Positions 37,301-47,911 of a stretch of DNA of 64,000 nt are shown in pieces. Within the stretch, counting starts at the first letter, position 1; each line of letters opens with the position of its first letter. The notes beneath the pieces are model-generated. The model was given only the letters and a program-made list of their open reading frames with translations. It was not told where the DNA came from and did not search any database. The position numbers and the translations under genes were made by a program. This stretch comes from Aphrophora alni (lineage: Eukaryota > Arthropoda > Insecta > Hemiptera > Aphrophoridae): contig OY740766.1 of the NCBI GenBank assembly GCA_963513935.1, positions 2,014,001 to 2,078,000 of the forward strand, given 5' to 3'.

Positions 37301-40300
37301 GGAAAATAAATAAATATTCTGATCAGTTTTAAAAGTTTTGAATGGATTCACAGTAAAGCACATATAATTATCAATTATAATATTTATAAAAATTATAAGA
37401 GTAAGTTACAAATTCAGTCTTACAAAATTATTGAATTTAAACAGCAAAATATCTGAACGTAGGGAAAATTAAAACCACAAGGACAAAATAATGAATTTTT
37501 TCATCATGGACCAACTGGTGATGTTCTATTATGATCGAAGTAGGAAATACATATCAGCTATAATTTTTCTAGGCTTGAAACATAGAGCTTGATTATAAAT
37601 ATATAGATGTATATGGTAATGTAATGTAAATGGTTTGGACACTACAAATTCTAAGAGGTTACCTGCTAACATGCTAACAACTGAGAGTAAAATCTTTTCC
37701 ACACTTTGGACAGGACTCCAACGTTCAGCACTTGATTCATAACCCATTGGATCATCACCTGGTGCATGAAGTATTGATATGCAAACTCGACCATCAGCAT
37801 AAACTGAAATAGAATTATTGTATTAATAAATTAACTAAACTTTTTAGGTTTTAAATTATATCTTATAAGGTCTAGGAGTTAATCTGTTCTAAATGCCCTT
37901 ATAAGAATTTAACAAAATTTGAGCGAGGAAAAACTTTTCTTCTTCATCAGAAAAATTAGGCATTTTCCACTTTCTAATTATCATTCATTGTTAACACCAT
38001 AACATCCTGGTGGAAGGTGGAATGATGGAATTTAAAAAATAATTCCCTTATTTTCTTAACCTTAATTTTCTTTGACAAGAAGCCAATGTATTGGAGCAAT
38101 AAATATTAAATAAAGTTTTGTTTATATATGCGAGTGAATTGTTTTGACACCAGAGATTTTTGTGGATACTAAAAATGTGTACTTTGCCATGTTACTTGCA
38201 TTGATTGGAATATGAAATTAAAATTTAACGATCTTAATATGGTTATATGGTTAATTTGATGATTTAAAAAATATATTTTAATCAAATTTAATATTCACAG
38301 AAATTATGCTCATATGAGTACAGTAATTGTATGTATAAAAAGAAATATCGAGATGCAAATATAATTTGTTTCTACTTTTTTTGGCATAAAAAATAGACAA
38401 CTTCAATTTTGAAACATAAAATGTATAAGTGGTAATATATAAAATACAAACATCAATAAAATGCTTCAGTTGACCAAAGCCTTAATAAAAAAAGAATTTT
38501 AAATAAATGCATTGTCATGATGTGTGTAATAAATATTATAGAAAAGTTTATATAATAATCTTGTTAGGGATTTGAGACATTTATAAAATATTTAAACTCA
38601 CTTTCAAAAAGGTTTTTACTGCTGTTTTTAAATTGTATCTGACATAGACTAGAGACCATCACATTTGCATTTACTATAATAATTATTAATATTTTTCATT
38701 TGACAGTTAGTTGTACCCATAAACCATACAATATGGATTTCTATATAATAAATTAATATTTTATTTAAACAAGAAAATGCATAATGTTATTTGGTGAAAA
38801 ATATATGTCTATAAAATGGGCTTTTAATAAACATCAAGGGGTAACATACACATGTGAAATGTTTAAGGGTCTGTATGAAGAAGCTTAAATGTAAAATATT
38901 ACTCAATAGGGCCCTACTTCTAAAACAAAAAAAAAAAAAAAAAAAATTAAAAAATTAATTATAATTTTTGTGAAATAATAATAATGATTAAAAAAAAGAG
39001 TGTAAAGCAATATCTAGTTTTGAGTAAATCCCATAGAGACGCAATGCAACTGAAGAGCTGGGATTCCATTCTAGCATCCATAAGACCTGTATTTTACAGT
39101 TAAAAAAAAGGAAGAAAGGAAACAGATCAAAATTATTACAAAAAATATATGGAAAGTGGTTCCGACCTTTGTAAAGTGTCCATAAATAATTAAAACCTAC
39201 ATTTCAAGAGGAGAAATATATAATAATTGTTGCAAGGCTAAAAGAGTAAATTCAAATCAAGTCTACCAAAGGAAAAGGTAATAGGTGATATAAATTCAAA
39301 TCAAGTCTACCAAAGGAAAAGGTAATAGGTGATATAAATTCAAATCAAGTCTACCAAAGGAAAAGGTAATAGGTGATATAAATTCAAATCAAGTCTACCA
39401 AAGGAAAAGGTAATAGATGATATAAATTCAAATCAAGTCTACCAAAGGAAAAGGTAATAGGTGATATAAATTCAAATCACCAGAACTAAAGATAAATAAC
39501 TTTGATATAGACACTGTGTCTATAAATTTAAAGACTATTTGAACTGAAAATTTAAATAGAAATAATTACAACATTTTTTGAAAAAAATTGAACTTTACTT
39601 AGATAGTAATAACATTCTGAATACAATTTTATTGATTCAGTTGTAAATGTAAAGATTTTAATACTTTAAATAAATTTTGATTATGTTAAAATTTGATAGA
39701 TTTAAACTAATTTATGCACGTTACGGTAAGATCTACTGTATATGCAAATATATTGAGGCCTTGAAGCTGAGAACCCCAATGAAAGGAGATTTAACAAGTT
39801 TGTAAAATTCAAATAAATAAATAAATAATAAAATGATCTTATTTATATCTAAATTAAAGAAAAGGAATTAAAAAAATTTAAGTCATGATAATATCTTTTA
39901 TTTATTTTTGCTTCCTCAGTAAAGAAAATAATTATATGTTCTAATTATTAAATAATGACAACTGGTAGTATTATTAAATTTAATATATTATTTTAACATA
40001 CAAACTTACTGTTAGGATGGAACATCTCGCACGTAAATTGCATCTTAGGTGGGCTAAGTGGGTAGTCTGGAGGAAAGACTAATTTGGCTGGAAAAACTCC
40101 ACCCTCGAAACAAGTTTCATCAGGCCCTCTAGAAAAAAAAAAGACATTACAGAAAGTGTTTATTATTTCTTAGACTTATATACATTATTCTTCTTCCCAA
40201 ATTTAGGTTCACACATATATTCTACTGGAATGTGAGGTTCAGGAAACAAGGCGAAGGCATATCTTTCTGGACACCTGGTGGGGAAGGTCTTAAATATGAC

Positions 40301-43300
40301 TAAAAACCTACAACTAGACCTATTAGGAACATAGACTTTATAAGGTGCACTGAACTCTAGAATGGATGAAGTGTTTGTGGCCTTGGTATGCTCCTTATTG
40401 AGAAAAAAAGATTATTTGGAATTTGTGCTTTCACCCCATCGTGGTTCCTACGAGTGGGGCAATGCAGGAAAATGTGCACCAAAGTGTTTTCCCGTCTTTC
40501 TCTCTTTCACATTTCGCCACATCCTTAATTTTGTAGTGATGAAAGTAGCTGTAGTTCTTGCCCTTGCTGCGAAATTGGTTGTAGCTCTTGCAACATCTTA
40601 GTACCAAGACGGATCCATGGGCTCCATCTGAAATTGGAAGAGATGACGGCCCGTTGAACCTGTTTTACATCATCTGATCCACGCCCTCCTGATCTCTGCT
40701 AGCTTCTTGTACACTGAAAGGAAATATTGTGGGAGGGGTATAGGGCAATTTTTGGTGGCATCCTCTGCTATTCAATCAGCGTTTTCATGACTCTCATGAT
40801 TCAACAAAAGACTGGGATCCACTTGGGAAACTTATCTCTAGTGGTTGTAAATGAAAATATATATAGTAGACATTCAAGTGGCCAATTTATTAAAAGAAAG
40901 TAAAATCACTACCTACTCTTTGAAAGAAATTAAATTAAGAACTGTTATGTACTGAACTATCATCATGTTATTATTTCTATTATTGTAGCGTAATATTAAG
41001 TACATATAATTGTTATTATTATGTATACAATGTAGTATTTTAAAACAACTTAGTAAGAGTTGCTTTGTTGAAAGGCCACTAAGAGGCGTTTGTTTCCATG
41101 ACATTAAAAAAAGGTATTTCACTTATTTCCATTCACTTATCTCATTTGTTGTTAAGTGCTGTTCATAAAAGATAAATATTCTATTTAAATTGCAGAAGAG
41201 GGCTGTTTGAGTTACTTATGGAGTAAAGAATGGAACTCCATGGGTTATTTTCCAAAGAAATAAAATACCACCTGTGCTAGATGCATTTATGCTTTGGTGA
41301 ATTCCCAAATCCCCCCACTAACCATTTTCCAATGCATGCATTCATTCTGAAACCTTTATTTTATCAAGCATATTGGCAGAAGATTCCATAAGGTGATACA
41401 CCATGCTTGAACAGAGTCTCTAAACAGTGTGTAGGGGGAGCTTTTGTTTAGAACAGTTGTGCACCATTGCAGGAACCATTTTCTATTTCCGTTTAATTAA
41501 TTAATTATTAATGGCTAATTGTAAACAGATGAGTTGGTACAAGATTAATGACACATGTACATCCCAGTTTTAATGTAATAACTAAAATAGTCAAGTAATT
41601 TCTGCCTTTCATATTGACAGTAGTTGTTAAATCAGACTTCCATTCTTACAACAGACGTCAAAGTAACCATTTTTATACTAAACATCATCATCTAACTTTG
41701 TATCGGAGGGGAGTTGAATACATGGGTGTCGCTAATGCCAAAAAGGAATAAAGTAATTTTTAAAATTTTATAAAAAAGTGAAAAATTTGGTTCTTTTATA
41801 TACTAAATTGACTATTTCTCCTTTATAATGACAGTTATATCATAGAGGATGAACAAATTGTTATGGTTATAAGCATTCATGAGTGCTTACATATTATATG
41901 TGTGTGATTCCAAAATGCAATATCGCTACTTCCGCAGATCAAAAAAGGCCAATCCCATTAACAAACAGTCATGGAAAGGTTTTCTTTACACTAGAATTCA
42001 ACACTATCTATAGGATAAACATCTTATGAATAATAAAGTTCAAAAGGGAGGTGTGAAGGAAGTCCTGTGATGCCTGGAACACACATCTTTGTTTACCAAA
42101 GCAATCCAGGATTCAAGGAAAAGTGAGAGGCAGATTTCAGTTACTTTGATGGACTTTTAGATCTATAAAGCACAATTTTCTTTTTCTACATATGCAATTC
42201 ATAGAAATGTAAGGTCAATTGTACCTAGTTATTACGAAGGACTACATTTTGTAGTCAGACACCCAAACACTAATGTCAGTAACATTCCACACAGAACAGT
42301 AACGTTTCAAGCTGTTATAGAATTAAATCCCATCCTCAGGTGCTTGTCAACAACACAACACACAATGCTACACTTACCTTTAGATAGACAAACTTAAATG
42401 AAGTTTAATCTGTCAGTGAAGATTATAAAGAGTACCCAATTATTACCTATCAGTCATTTGATCAATTTTTGTAATAACAAAATTAAACTTTTTCAGTTAA
42501 GAGATCAAATAGATTGGAAATGTTTACAAAACCATTTTTTCAAAATAACTAACAAAAAGATAAAAATAAATAATGAGATAAAATTGTGATTTTTACTTAC
42601 GTTATTAGAGCCTCCCACTCAAAAAAATTTTCTTCATTTACAGGTCCAGCTATGATACCTTCTGGTGGATTTAATGTTAGTTCTGAAATAAGTTATAACA
42701 CACATATTTAAAGACAGTTTGTTTTTTAAAATGCATTATTTAAGTATTGCTCTAAATTTGTATTCATGTAATTGAGTTTCCTGAATAGCCAAAAAGATGG
42801 AGTAAATCAATGACATTTTTATAATTACGATCACCCTAAATCACCATTTGGTGACTTTTCATAATATGTTTTGAAAGGATTGTAAAATAATTACCACATT
42901 CAGAAAGTAAATTAGGGTCACTATATTATAACGCACATAATAAACTTTACAAGCATTTCAATTTTACCTTTAAGAATTAAAGTAATTTTTCTACACAGCA
43001 ATATAAATTACACTCAAAATCATTTTCTAATTCATCTTCCTCTTTTTTATTATAATTGTAGTATCTATAATAATGTATGTCAAGATTATATTTTTAGTAA
43101 CAATAAAGGAAGAAAAACTAATTGGGGGAATTTGTCAGGGAAATAAAGACGGTAAGATTTGATTTTGAGTTCTTAATAATATATATATAATCTTATAATT
43201 AGTTAACCTCGTACAATACGCCTAACCAAACAAATAAATTCAAATATACAAAAAATACACAATCTTTAGTATTTTCTCTATCACAAATTTTGATTTTCGT

Positions 43301-45035
43301 AATCAAAATTCAAGGTCGAATTGGATTTGGAGTTTTGAGCAGTTTAGTGAATTATCTAAACTAAATAAAGAATCAGAAGCTAAACAGATAAGTACGTTAA
43401 TTTATTGTTTAAGTAATGAGACATCTTCTAATCTCAAAGACAAACAAAAAGAACATAGAAAGGTTGTGATAAGGAATTGTTTCAAAATAAATAAGCAATA
43501 CAAGAATACCCGTTGAAAGACAAATCGAAGAAGTTCAAAACATTTTCAGGCATAACTTACACTATTATTTCTTTTGATAGCAGTATAACAGTTAGTAGTA
43601 TTCATCCACCATAAAGACAATACAAAGACATTGCCATAGTAGATAACAGCAATTACATTCTGAAATAATTGATCTAGTCCCTAACACAAGTACTGCAAAG
43701 CCATAAAAAAAGTATATGTTTATAAATATAACTTATAAAATATAAATCAAATATTTGTTGTGTAGATTGTAATGTCATGATATTCTATAGAATCGATGAT
43801 ATCATTCTGCCCTAAATTTCTACACTCATAATTAATTTATTTACTGCGAAATATGGTTCTAATTAGTTTCTTTTAAAATAGACTGTTCTAGAAGTGAATA
43901 CGAAATTTCTGAATTCCCGCCCCATTGCAAACACTATAAGAGCTACACATGAATTTGGTACTTTTCATTTTCAATTTTTAGTCTGAAAAAGTAAAATCTG
44001 CAAAAAAAAAATTCTTCCTTTTCTATATAAGGTATGTACTAAATAAATTTGGCACATACTTTTATTTAATCTCATAAAAGGTAAAGTGAATTTTTACAGA
44101 TTGTCATCTCAACTTCTACTCCCATAAGGAAAAAGACACTCCGAGTGAGGTAATAATGCAATCAACCTTGCCCTTGAAATTTAGCCAATAAAATTGTCGA
44201 AATCATTTACTACCTACCTTATTTTAAAAAAATTAGATCATATTAGGTGTTACAAGTCACGTTAACAATAAAAATATATCATGTGATTTCCCTATAGTTC
44301 AAGTTCTGTGGGACACCAGGTATATATATTGTCACCCAGCCAGACCTAAATAAACAAATACTTTTTACCACGACAAATATATGTTTTAATAATAAACATT
44401 GAGTGATGAATATTCACTTAACTTGAATAACATAGTCATTACAATTAACTTAGACATTCATCACCAGAGCTCGATTTGTTAAATATGCATTGTAGCATAT
44501 GTGTTGAATATCTGCTTCTATTTTGTGAAATTGTTAAATAAGTAACTTATTATGTACATTAGTAATAACTAATCAATCCTGGATTTCGTACTTTTAAATT
44601 TCTTATTTTCTACTAAACTAAGGTATTTTGCTACTTTAAAAGTGTCTTTGAGACACCTAATATGTTCTTATTTTTTTCAAAATAAGGTAGGTAGTAAAGG
44701 ATTTCATCGATTTTCTAAACTCAATTTCAGGGCAAGGTGGATTGCACCATTACCCTGAGAGATAGAGTTTACATAAATATACACTGCAATCAATGTACTG
44801 TATTAAAAAAATTTGAAAAAGGATTTATTAGACATTATTTGATATTATGGTTAGCCTATAGTTTGAACTTGACAGTTGTTGGTTATGTTGCAGCATTACT
44901 TGGAATGTGGTGCTAGTGCACCATGAAGCATTTAATTGTAATTTCGACACTACTACAAGTTATATCTTAATATACATATGCTGCTAACTTACGTTTATAT
45001 TCAGCCATTAATCTTCTTAAAGCTGATCCAGCCAT
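31196..45035 (-). CDS. UBE2G2: UBE2G2/Ubc7 ubiquitin-conjugating enzyme E2, complete 5-exon gene
   Basis: The coding sequence is the complement of join(31196..31314, 37663..37803, 40010..40128, 42601..42682, 44993..45035), 504 nt or 167 codons plus stop. All four introns have GT-AG ends and the exons join in phase. The protein begins [14 protein letters not shown], has FFEWEALI at the end of exon 2, the E2 motif HPN at 79-81, catalytic Cys89 in [12 protein letters not shown], and the acidic loop after the Cys ([19 protein letters not shown]) that marks the Ubc7/UBE2G2/Cdc34-type E2s. The human protein has 165 residues, so the length is normal. Known family role: E2 of ER-associated degradation, recruited to the ER membrane by gp78/AUP1/HRD1-type partners and building Lys48 chains. 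No catalytic residue is missing. Introns are 2.3, 2.5, 2.2 and 6.3 kb and full of repeats. UBE2G1 and Cdc34 are less likely, because the N-terminus and C-terminus (RKTLGIPT) fit UBE2G2. Confidence 0.97.
32659..33721 (+). mobile_element. Non-autonomous piggyBac element that keeps the transposase N-terminus
   Basis: TTAA at 32655-32658 and 33722-33725 bound matching ends, CCTCTTGATGCCC on the left and GGGCATCAAAAGG on the right. Length 1063 bp. The subterminal region holds two copies of a unit containing gcccacgcccg and atatatgcgag (32668-32734). An open frame at 32969-33262 (97 codons) reads [20 protein letters not shown], then [14 protein letters not shown] and VPGPSGD. This acidic Asp/Ser-rich start is typical of piggyBac transposases, but the catalytic domain is absent. 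It lies in UBE2G2 intron 4, antisense to the gene. Confidence 0.85.
32969..33262 (+). CDS. Truncated piggyBac transposase N-terminus, open 97-codon frame
   Basis: The frame starts at an ATG soon after the 5' terminal region. It has the acidic N-terminus ([17 protein letters not shown]) and the GPSG linker of piggyBac transposases, then ends with a hydrophobic tail and TAA. It has no Asp catalytic residues and no Cys-rich domain, so it cannot be a working transposase. Whether it is expressed is unknown. The frame has survived intact in a copy with well-matched ends. Confidence 0.5.
   Translation: MSNLREREISEYLSRDDFSDFLDSDNDEIIRSVVTCSNRVVENVPGPSGDAPTHSNIYDNSMPGPSVVNSEIYNCNKYKSTENHVPKTYIACIFVLF
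33847..35500 (+). pseudogene. Decayed piggyBac transposase
   Basis: The relic starts with [20 protein letters not shown] and an acidic [18 protein letters not shown] stretch (33847-33960). Later pieces include [20 protein letters not shown] and SYWSLDD (34270-34355), [12 protein letters not shown] (34474-34506), a [20 protein letters not shown] block (34771-34835), [18 protein letters not shown] and WYREK-like [15 protein letters not shown] (35058-35178), and a Cys-rich tail ECCVCNRH...[13 protein letters not shown] (35374-35480). The order of blocks is that of piggyBac, with stops and frameshifts throughout. It lies in UBE2G2 intron 4, interrupted downstream by the element at 35506. Confidence 0.85.
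35506..36664 (+). mobile_element. Second non-autonomous piggyBac derivative, nested next to the older copy
   Basis: TTAA at 35502-35505 and 36665-36668. The ends are CCCTTTGGGTGCCAC and GTGGCACTTAAAGGG. Length 1159 bp. The left subterminal region contains tandem copies of an approximately 45-bp unit (35514-35635). Inside, from 35984, the frame reads [25 protein letters not shown], then a stop, and in another frame [20 protein letters not shown] and [16 protein letters not shown] (36065-36175), the acidic N-terminus of a piggyBac transposase. The catalytic part is deleted. Confidence 0.85.
35514..35635. repeat. Subterminal tandem repeats of the piggyBac derivative, about 45-49 bp x 3
   Basis: Units begin 'tgccacggtgacgatc' (35514), 'tgccacgatgacgatc' (about 35559) and 'tgccacggtgacgatc' (about 35604), each with a 'gtcacc'/'gccact' core and the first two with 'tttttcgtgcgagaaa'-like spacers. 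They are the most GC- and CpG-rich bases in the area and may be transposase-binding subterminal repeats. Confidence 0.85.
36669..37662. other. UBE2G2 intron 4 spacer with a lone piggyBac-like end
   Basis: AT-rich. Near 37266-37294, 'ggggcatagcactaaaaggg' resembles a piggyBac right end followed by TTTTAA. No partner left end was found, so this may be the remnant right end of the older copy at 33847. Confidence 0.35.
37663..37803 (-). CDS. UBE2G2: UBE2G2 coding exon 4 (active-site exon)
   Basis: This exon encodes about residues 82-128: [19 protein letters not shown], then [18 protein letters not shown] and [10 protein letters not shown]. It carries catalytic Cys89 and the acidic loop specific to this E2 subclass. 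The acceptor is ATTTCAG and the donor GTAACC (less canonical). Reading through the donor gives a spurious longer ORF. Confidence 0.97.
39251..39479. repeat. 44-bp minisatellite, five copies plus a partial
   Basis: The unit starts 'ttcaaatcaagtctaccaaa' and repeats exactly every 44 bp from 39251, 39295, 39339, 39383 and 39427, with a partial at 39471. Only one substitution was seen (g to a in the fourth copy). There are no variable spacers. It lies in UBE2G2 intron 3. The near identity implies recent expansion. Confidence 0.97.
40010..40128 (-). CDS. UBE2G2: UBE2G2 coding exon 3
   Basis: This exon encodes about residues 42-81: [19 protein letters not shown], then [21 protein letters not shown], including the PxxxP block and the HPN motif that stabilises the oxyanion in E2 catalysis. 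A TTTCTAG acceptor lies above 40128 and a GTAAGT donor below 40010. Confidence 0.96.
40345..40835 (-). mobile_element. Non-LTR retrotransposon 3' fragment (RNase H and C-terminus)
   Basis: On the minus strand the frame from about 40820 gives [17 protein letters not shown], then [33 protein letters not shown], the decayed 'GNExAD' RNase H segment and the helix that follows it. Further down, Cys/His-spaced pieces (HIFLHCP) resemble the C-terminal zinc-knuckle-like end of Jockey/I-group LINEs. Stops are present. It lies in UBE2G2 intron 2. Confidence 0.55.
41191..41300 (+). mobile_element. Possible LINE thumb-region fragment
   Basis: Reads [19 protein letters not shown], then [16 protein letters not shown], resembling the 'LQKRAIRxI...' block of CR1/Jockey reverse transcriptases (compare 3684-3740). 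Too short to classify. In UBE2G2 intron 2. Confidence 0.4.
42304..42339 (-). ncRNA. Hammerhead-like motif, weak
   Basis: Minus strand: CTGAGGA (42339-42333) matches CUGANGA exactly, followed by the extra T, a poorly paired stem II (42331-42309), GAAA (42308-42305) and ACGT. Stem I is not supported. Probably a decayed member of the set. Confidence 0.3.
42601..42682 (-). CDS. UBE2G2: UBE2G2 coding exon 2
   Basis: This exon encodes about residues 15-41, [20 protein letters not shown] followed by FEWEALI. It has a TTTCAG acceptor above 42682 and a GTAAGT donor below 42601. The length is 82 nt, entering after one base of a codon and leaving after two. Confidence 0.96.
44147..44757. mobile_element. 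Fold-back element with arms of about 110 bp
   Basis: 44147-44255 (for example TGCAATCAACCTTGCCCT, CATTTACTACCTACCTTATT and TATTAGGTGT) matches the complement of 44643-44757 (ACACCTAATATG, AATAAGGTAGGTAGTAAAGG, CAAGGTGGATTGCA). The interior of about 390 bp has no coding motif. It sits in UBE2G2 intron 1. Confidence 0.75.
44993..45035 (-). CDS. UBE2G2: UBE2G2 coding exon 1
   Basis: This exon encodes residues 1-14 ([14 protein letters not shown]) plus one base. The ATG is read from 45035 downward and the family's conserved MAGSAL start fixes it. The donor is GTAAGT directly below 44993. The first base of codon 15 lies here and completes a Gln with exon 2. Confidence 0.96.
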
Positions 45036-45240
45036 TTTCCATGACAAGAATCAGTGGCATCAGCTGTTAGCAAAATCCATGAACGGAAAAACAGAATCGT
45101 AATCGTGTAACGGAATAACATTAGTTTCTGGATGTATCAATTTGCTTTGAATGGACGGAGTTTTCCGAAAGCTTTACAGATACAATTAACTGAGACCCAT
45201 ATTATGTGGTTAGCGTTCTGGCTTGACATATGAGAGTTTT
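45036..45240 (-). promoter_or_regulatory. 5' flank of UBE2G2, probable promoter and 5' UTR
   Basis: This sequence lies directly upstream of the UBE2G2 ATG. It has mixed composition with several CpGs (45080-45175). No defined core-promoter element was recognised. A fold-back repeat begins about 460 bp upstream of the ATG. Confidence 0.3.
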
Positions 45241-45497
45241 TTTGTTTGGAATTAAAGAATTTACGAAAAAATAAAAACATATCAATAGCCATTAATTGCT
45301 AACAAAATAGACTAGCAACAAATTTTTTCAAGAATACACAATCAATATATGACAAGTTATAAAATCGTTCATTAATATTTATTTGAAACTATATATTAAA
45401 AACAAAAACTCATGCCTGAGTATAGTGATTTTTAAAACTTTGACTACAAATGAAATTTGTTACTTCTAGGGATATTCATTACTTATTACTAATAACT

Positions 45498-45692
45498 AGG
45501 TTCATCAAGTCACTGTATCTATGATTGCTTGTTCTCAAGTCAGGTAGTTATATCTATATATATACCTCGCTTATGTAATAATTTCGCAAATTATTTACGT
45601 CTTTAATAGGTCAAGTTAGGTGGTTATATATTATATAAGCTATTTGACTTGAGAACAAGCGATCATAGATGCAGTGACTTGACCTCGCAGGA
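45498..45692. mobile_element. Fold-back MITE upstream of UBE2G2
   Basis: 'aggttcatcaagtcactgta', 'tctatgattgcttgttctca' and 'agtcagg' on the left pair with the complement of 'tttgacttgagaacaagcga', 'tcatagatgcagtgacttga' and 'cct' on the right. The arms are about 45 bp and the total about 195 bp. Confidence 0.75.
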
Positions 45693-46620
45693 GTCGCCTA
45701 TGTAATTGACAACTGACGTGACATCCCATTTTTTGTAACTTATCCAGCTTAGAAGTTAGAACCTTAGATGTTATTAATTGTTAAGTCGATTTCAATACTT
45801 ATAGTTCTATTTTCTAATAAACTAATGCATTTTCTGACTAAAAGTGTTTATTAAATAAAAAATGATATCATTGTTTTAAAATAAGGTAGTCATAACACAC
45901 ACATACTAACGTAGTCATAAATATTAACATTGGCTTTCGTTATTAGACTTTAACCTAAAAGCTGTATTCTCTTGTTTTCTATGTGTTATTTTACAGTGAA
46001 GAAATGCATTTTCAGACTTGAAAATGTTTATTGCGACACATAATATGATCTGATCCTTTGATTAGTAGGTAAATACTAATACTAGATTACTAGGTCCATA
46101 AGGTAAAAGAACTAAAGATCATGATTCCATAGATCACAGTTCTTATAAACAGGCATATTTTTTTGGGGCAGAATAGAGGCCTAACCTAAACATCAATGAT
46201 TTGACATTGCATTGATTCATGAGTTGTCAGATTGTTTCTACTACAGACAATGTAACATCAAAGAAAACTGTCTTCTTAAATAGCTTGTTTTTGACATAAA
46301 TAATGGATTTCGACCATTGAAAAGTGTAATCACAGTAAAGGAACATGTCATTTATATAACAGAAAGTGTTTTATATCAAATTGTCAATATTTAGCTAGTA
46401 AAAAGCTTGTGGCAGTCGATTGCACAATTACATATTTGTTTTGTTATTTTCTACTTCTTTATAAAATTAAATATAATAAATATGAAAAAAGTTTTGCTAA
46501 AGGGCTAGTAGACAATACTGATTGTTAAAAAATGTTTTAGCATATAGCATAGAATCAAACTTTTAATCTGAAACTTATATTGAGCCTAAAGCAAAGTTAA
46601 TAGTAAAAATAAAACACACC

Positions 46621-46768
46621 CAAATTCTTTTGTTAAATTCTACATTTATTGGTCTAGCCGACCATGGTTTCACCAGTTACGGTATTGATAAAGTCTTTGT
46701 CAATGCCATAACTGGCGAAACCATGGTCGGCTTGACCAATAAATGTAGAATTTAACAAAAGAATTTGT
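46621..46768. mobile_element. Nearly perfect fold-back with ribozyme-like arms
   Basis: The arms 46621-46689 and 46699-46768 are inverted copies with about four differences, and the loop is only about 9 nt. Each arm contains the GGCGAAACCATGGTCGG segment (complement in the left arm), i.e. GAAA followed by palindrome CCATGG and TC, the layout of the hammerhead-like motifs. The outer ends read 'caaattcttttgtt...'. Confidence 0.8.
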
Positions 46769-47277
46769 GTTGTTTTATTTGTTTCTATCAAGTACCATCA
46801 GTTATACCAGTAGGCCCTATAATCAATATTAAAGTTAATAAATTTTATTGCAGTACTATAATATTAAACAAAATATTTAAACGTAGTTTAAATAACAATC
46901 ACATTTTGTGGATTCCGTTTGTTTATATAAAATAATCTTTTACAAAATCTCATTAATTATCATTTAGTAATAACAGAAGTTGAACTCGGCTTAACATATA
47001 CAAGATTCAGAAAATAACTCAAGAAACGGTATTAAATAATGTAATGAAAACAATTGTATGTCTTACCTCAATGTGAGAAACAACTTTTTCTTTGGTGGAA
47101 AACGCCTGTTCAGATTTGTGTCAATTCGGTAATATTATCTTTTACATAAACCAACAACTCTTAAAAAAGATGATTTAGACATACGAGAGTAATGGAAAAA
47201 ATTATTGGCATCTTCATATAGGTCGTCAAATAATGTGTAATATAACCCTTTAGTCAGCCTAGAAACTAAAATTGGAT

Positions 47278-47440
47278 ATAATAAAGTATTATACCTTAAT
47301 TTTCCGTCAGTGAACTTCTTTTTCTTTAATCTTGACGTGTTTCAAGATTTTTATCCCATCATCAGAAATTCCCTCTAAAAAAAAAAAAAAAAAAAAAGAA
47401 GTTCACTGACGGAAAATTAAGGTATAATACTTTATTATAT
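47278..47440. mobile_element. Fold-back element enclosing a canonical hammerhead core
   Basis: AATAAAGTATTATACCTTAA and TTTTCCGTCAGTGAACTTCTT (47278-47320) pair with the complement of 47399-47440. The interior holds a hammerhead-like motif (47331-47368, minus strand) and an A-run of about 21 nt (47378-47397). Confidence 0.8.
47331..47368 (-). ncRNA. Hammerhead-like ribozyme with canonical CUGAUGA core
   Basis: Minus strand: stem I TTT (47368-47366), CTGATGA (47365-47359), extra T (47358), stem II GGGAT/ATCTT with an AAAA loop (47357-47344), GAAA (47343-47340), ACACGT (47340-47335) and the GUC triplet (47336-47334), then stem I partner AAG (47333-47331). The core, the GAAA and the cleavage triplet are all canonical. 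Stem I is short and stem III is an imperfect palindrome. Confidence 0.5.
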
Positions 47441-47911
47441 ATGTTAGTGACTTGGGTACTGGAAAAATGAATTCATAAAATTGTATGTTGACATATTTTC
47501 CTAACCCTTCGTCTTTTTTCTTTCATTACCAAAGCTAGGTGAAGAAGTTCTCATTTACTGCCATTATTTCAACTGTTCTGTTTTCAGAAATTATCACAAG
47601 TGACACTACCAGTGACTTAACATAAAAACACCTCGTCACTGGTGGGGGTCACAATATGTAAAATAAAATAATTGTGTTTTATTATCTTTGTGTTTACTTG
47701 TTAATTGTTATCTGTAAAAATTGTTGCCACCATTGCCATATTCAACCTACAGGTTTCCCAAGGACAGGAATGTGTACTGTTAGCCGCTTTTACTTAGGTC
47801 ATTGACGTGGTTCTACTTTGATAGGCCGAACCACCGGAAATAGCGTGGAGGGGAGAACATAGAATTTTAGTTTTTAAGATTTCATTTATTGTTAGTTAGT
47901 ATTATTTCTGA

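Noticed and set aside
37925..37965. CTGATGA on the minus strand near 37951
   Set aside because: No stem II, and the following GAAAA is part of an A-rich run; not a hammerhead.
39251..39479. Regular repeats that could suggest a CRISPR array
   Set aside because: The units are directly adjacent with no variable spacers and the DNA is eukaryotic; it is a minisatellite.
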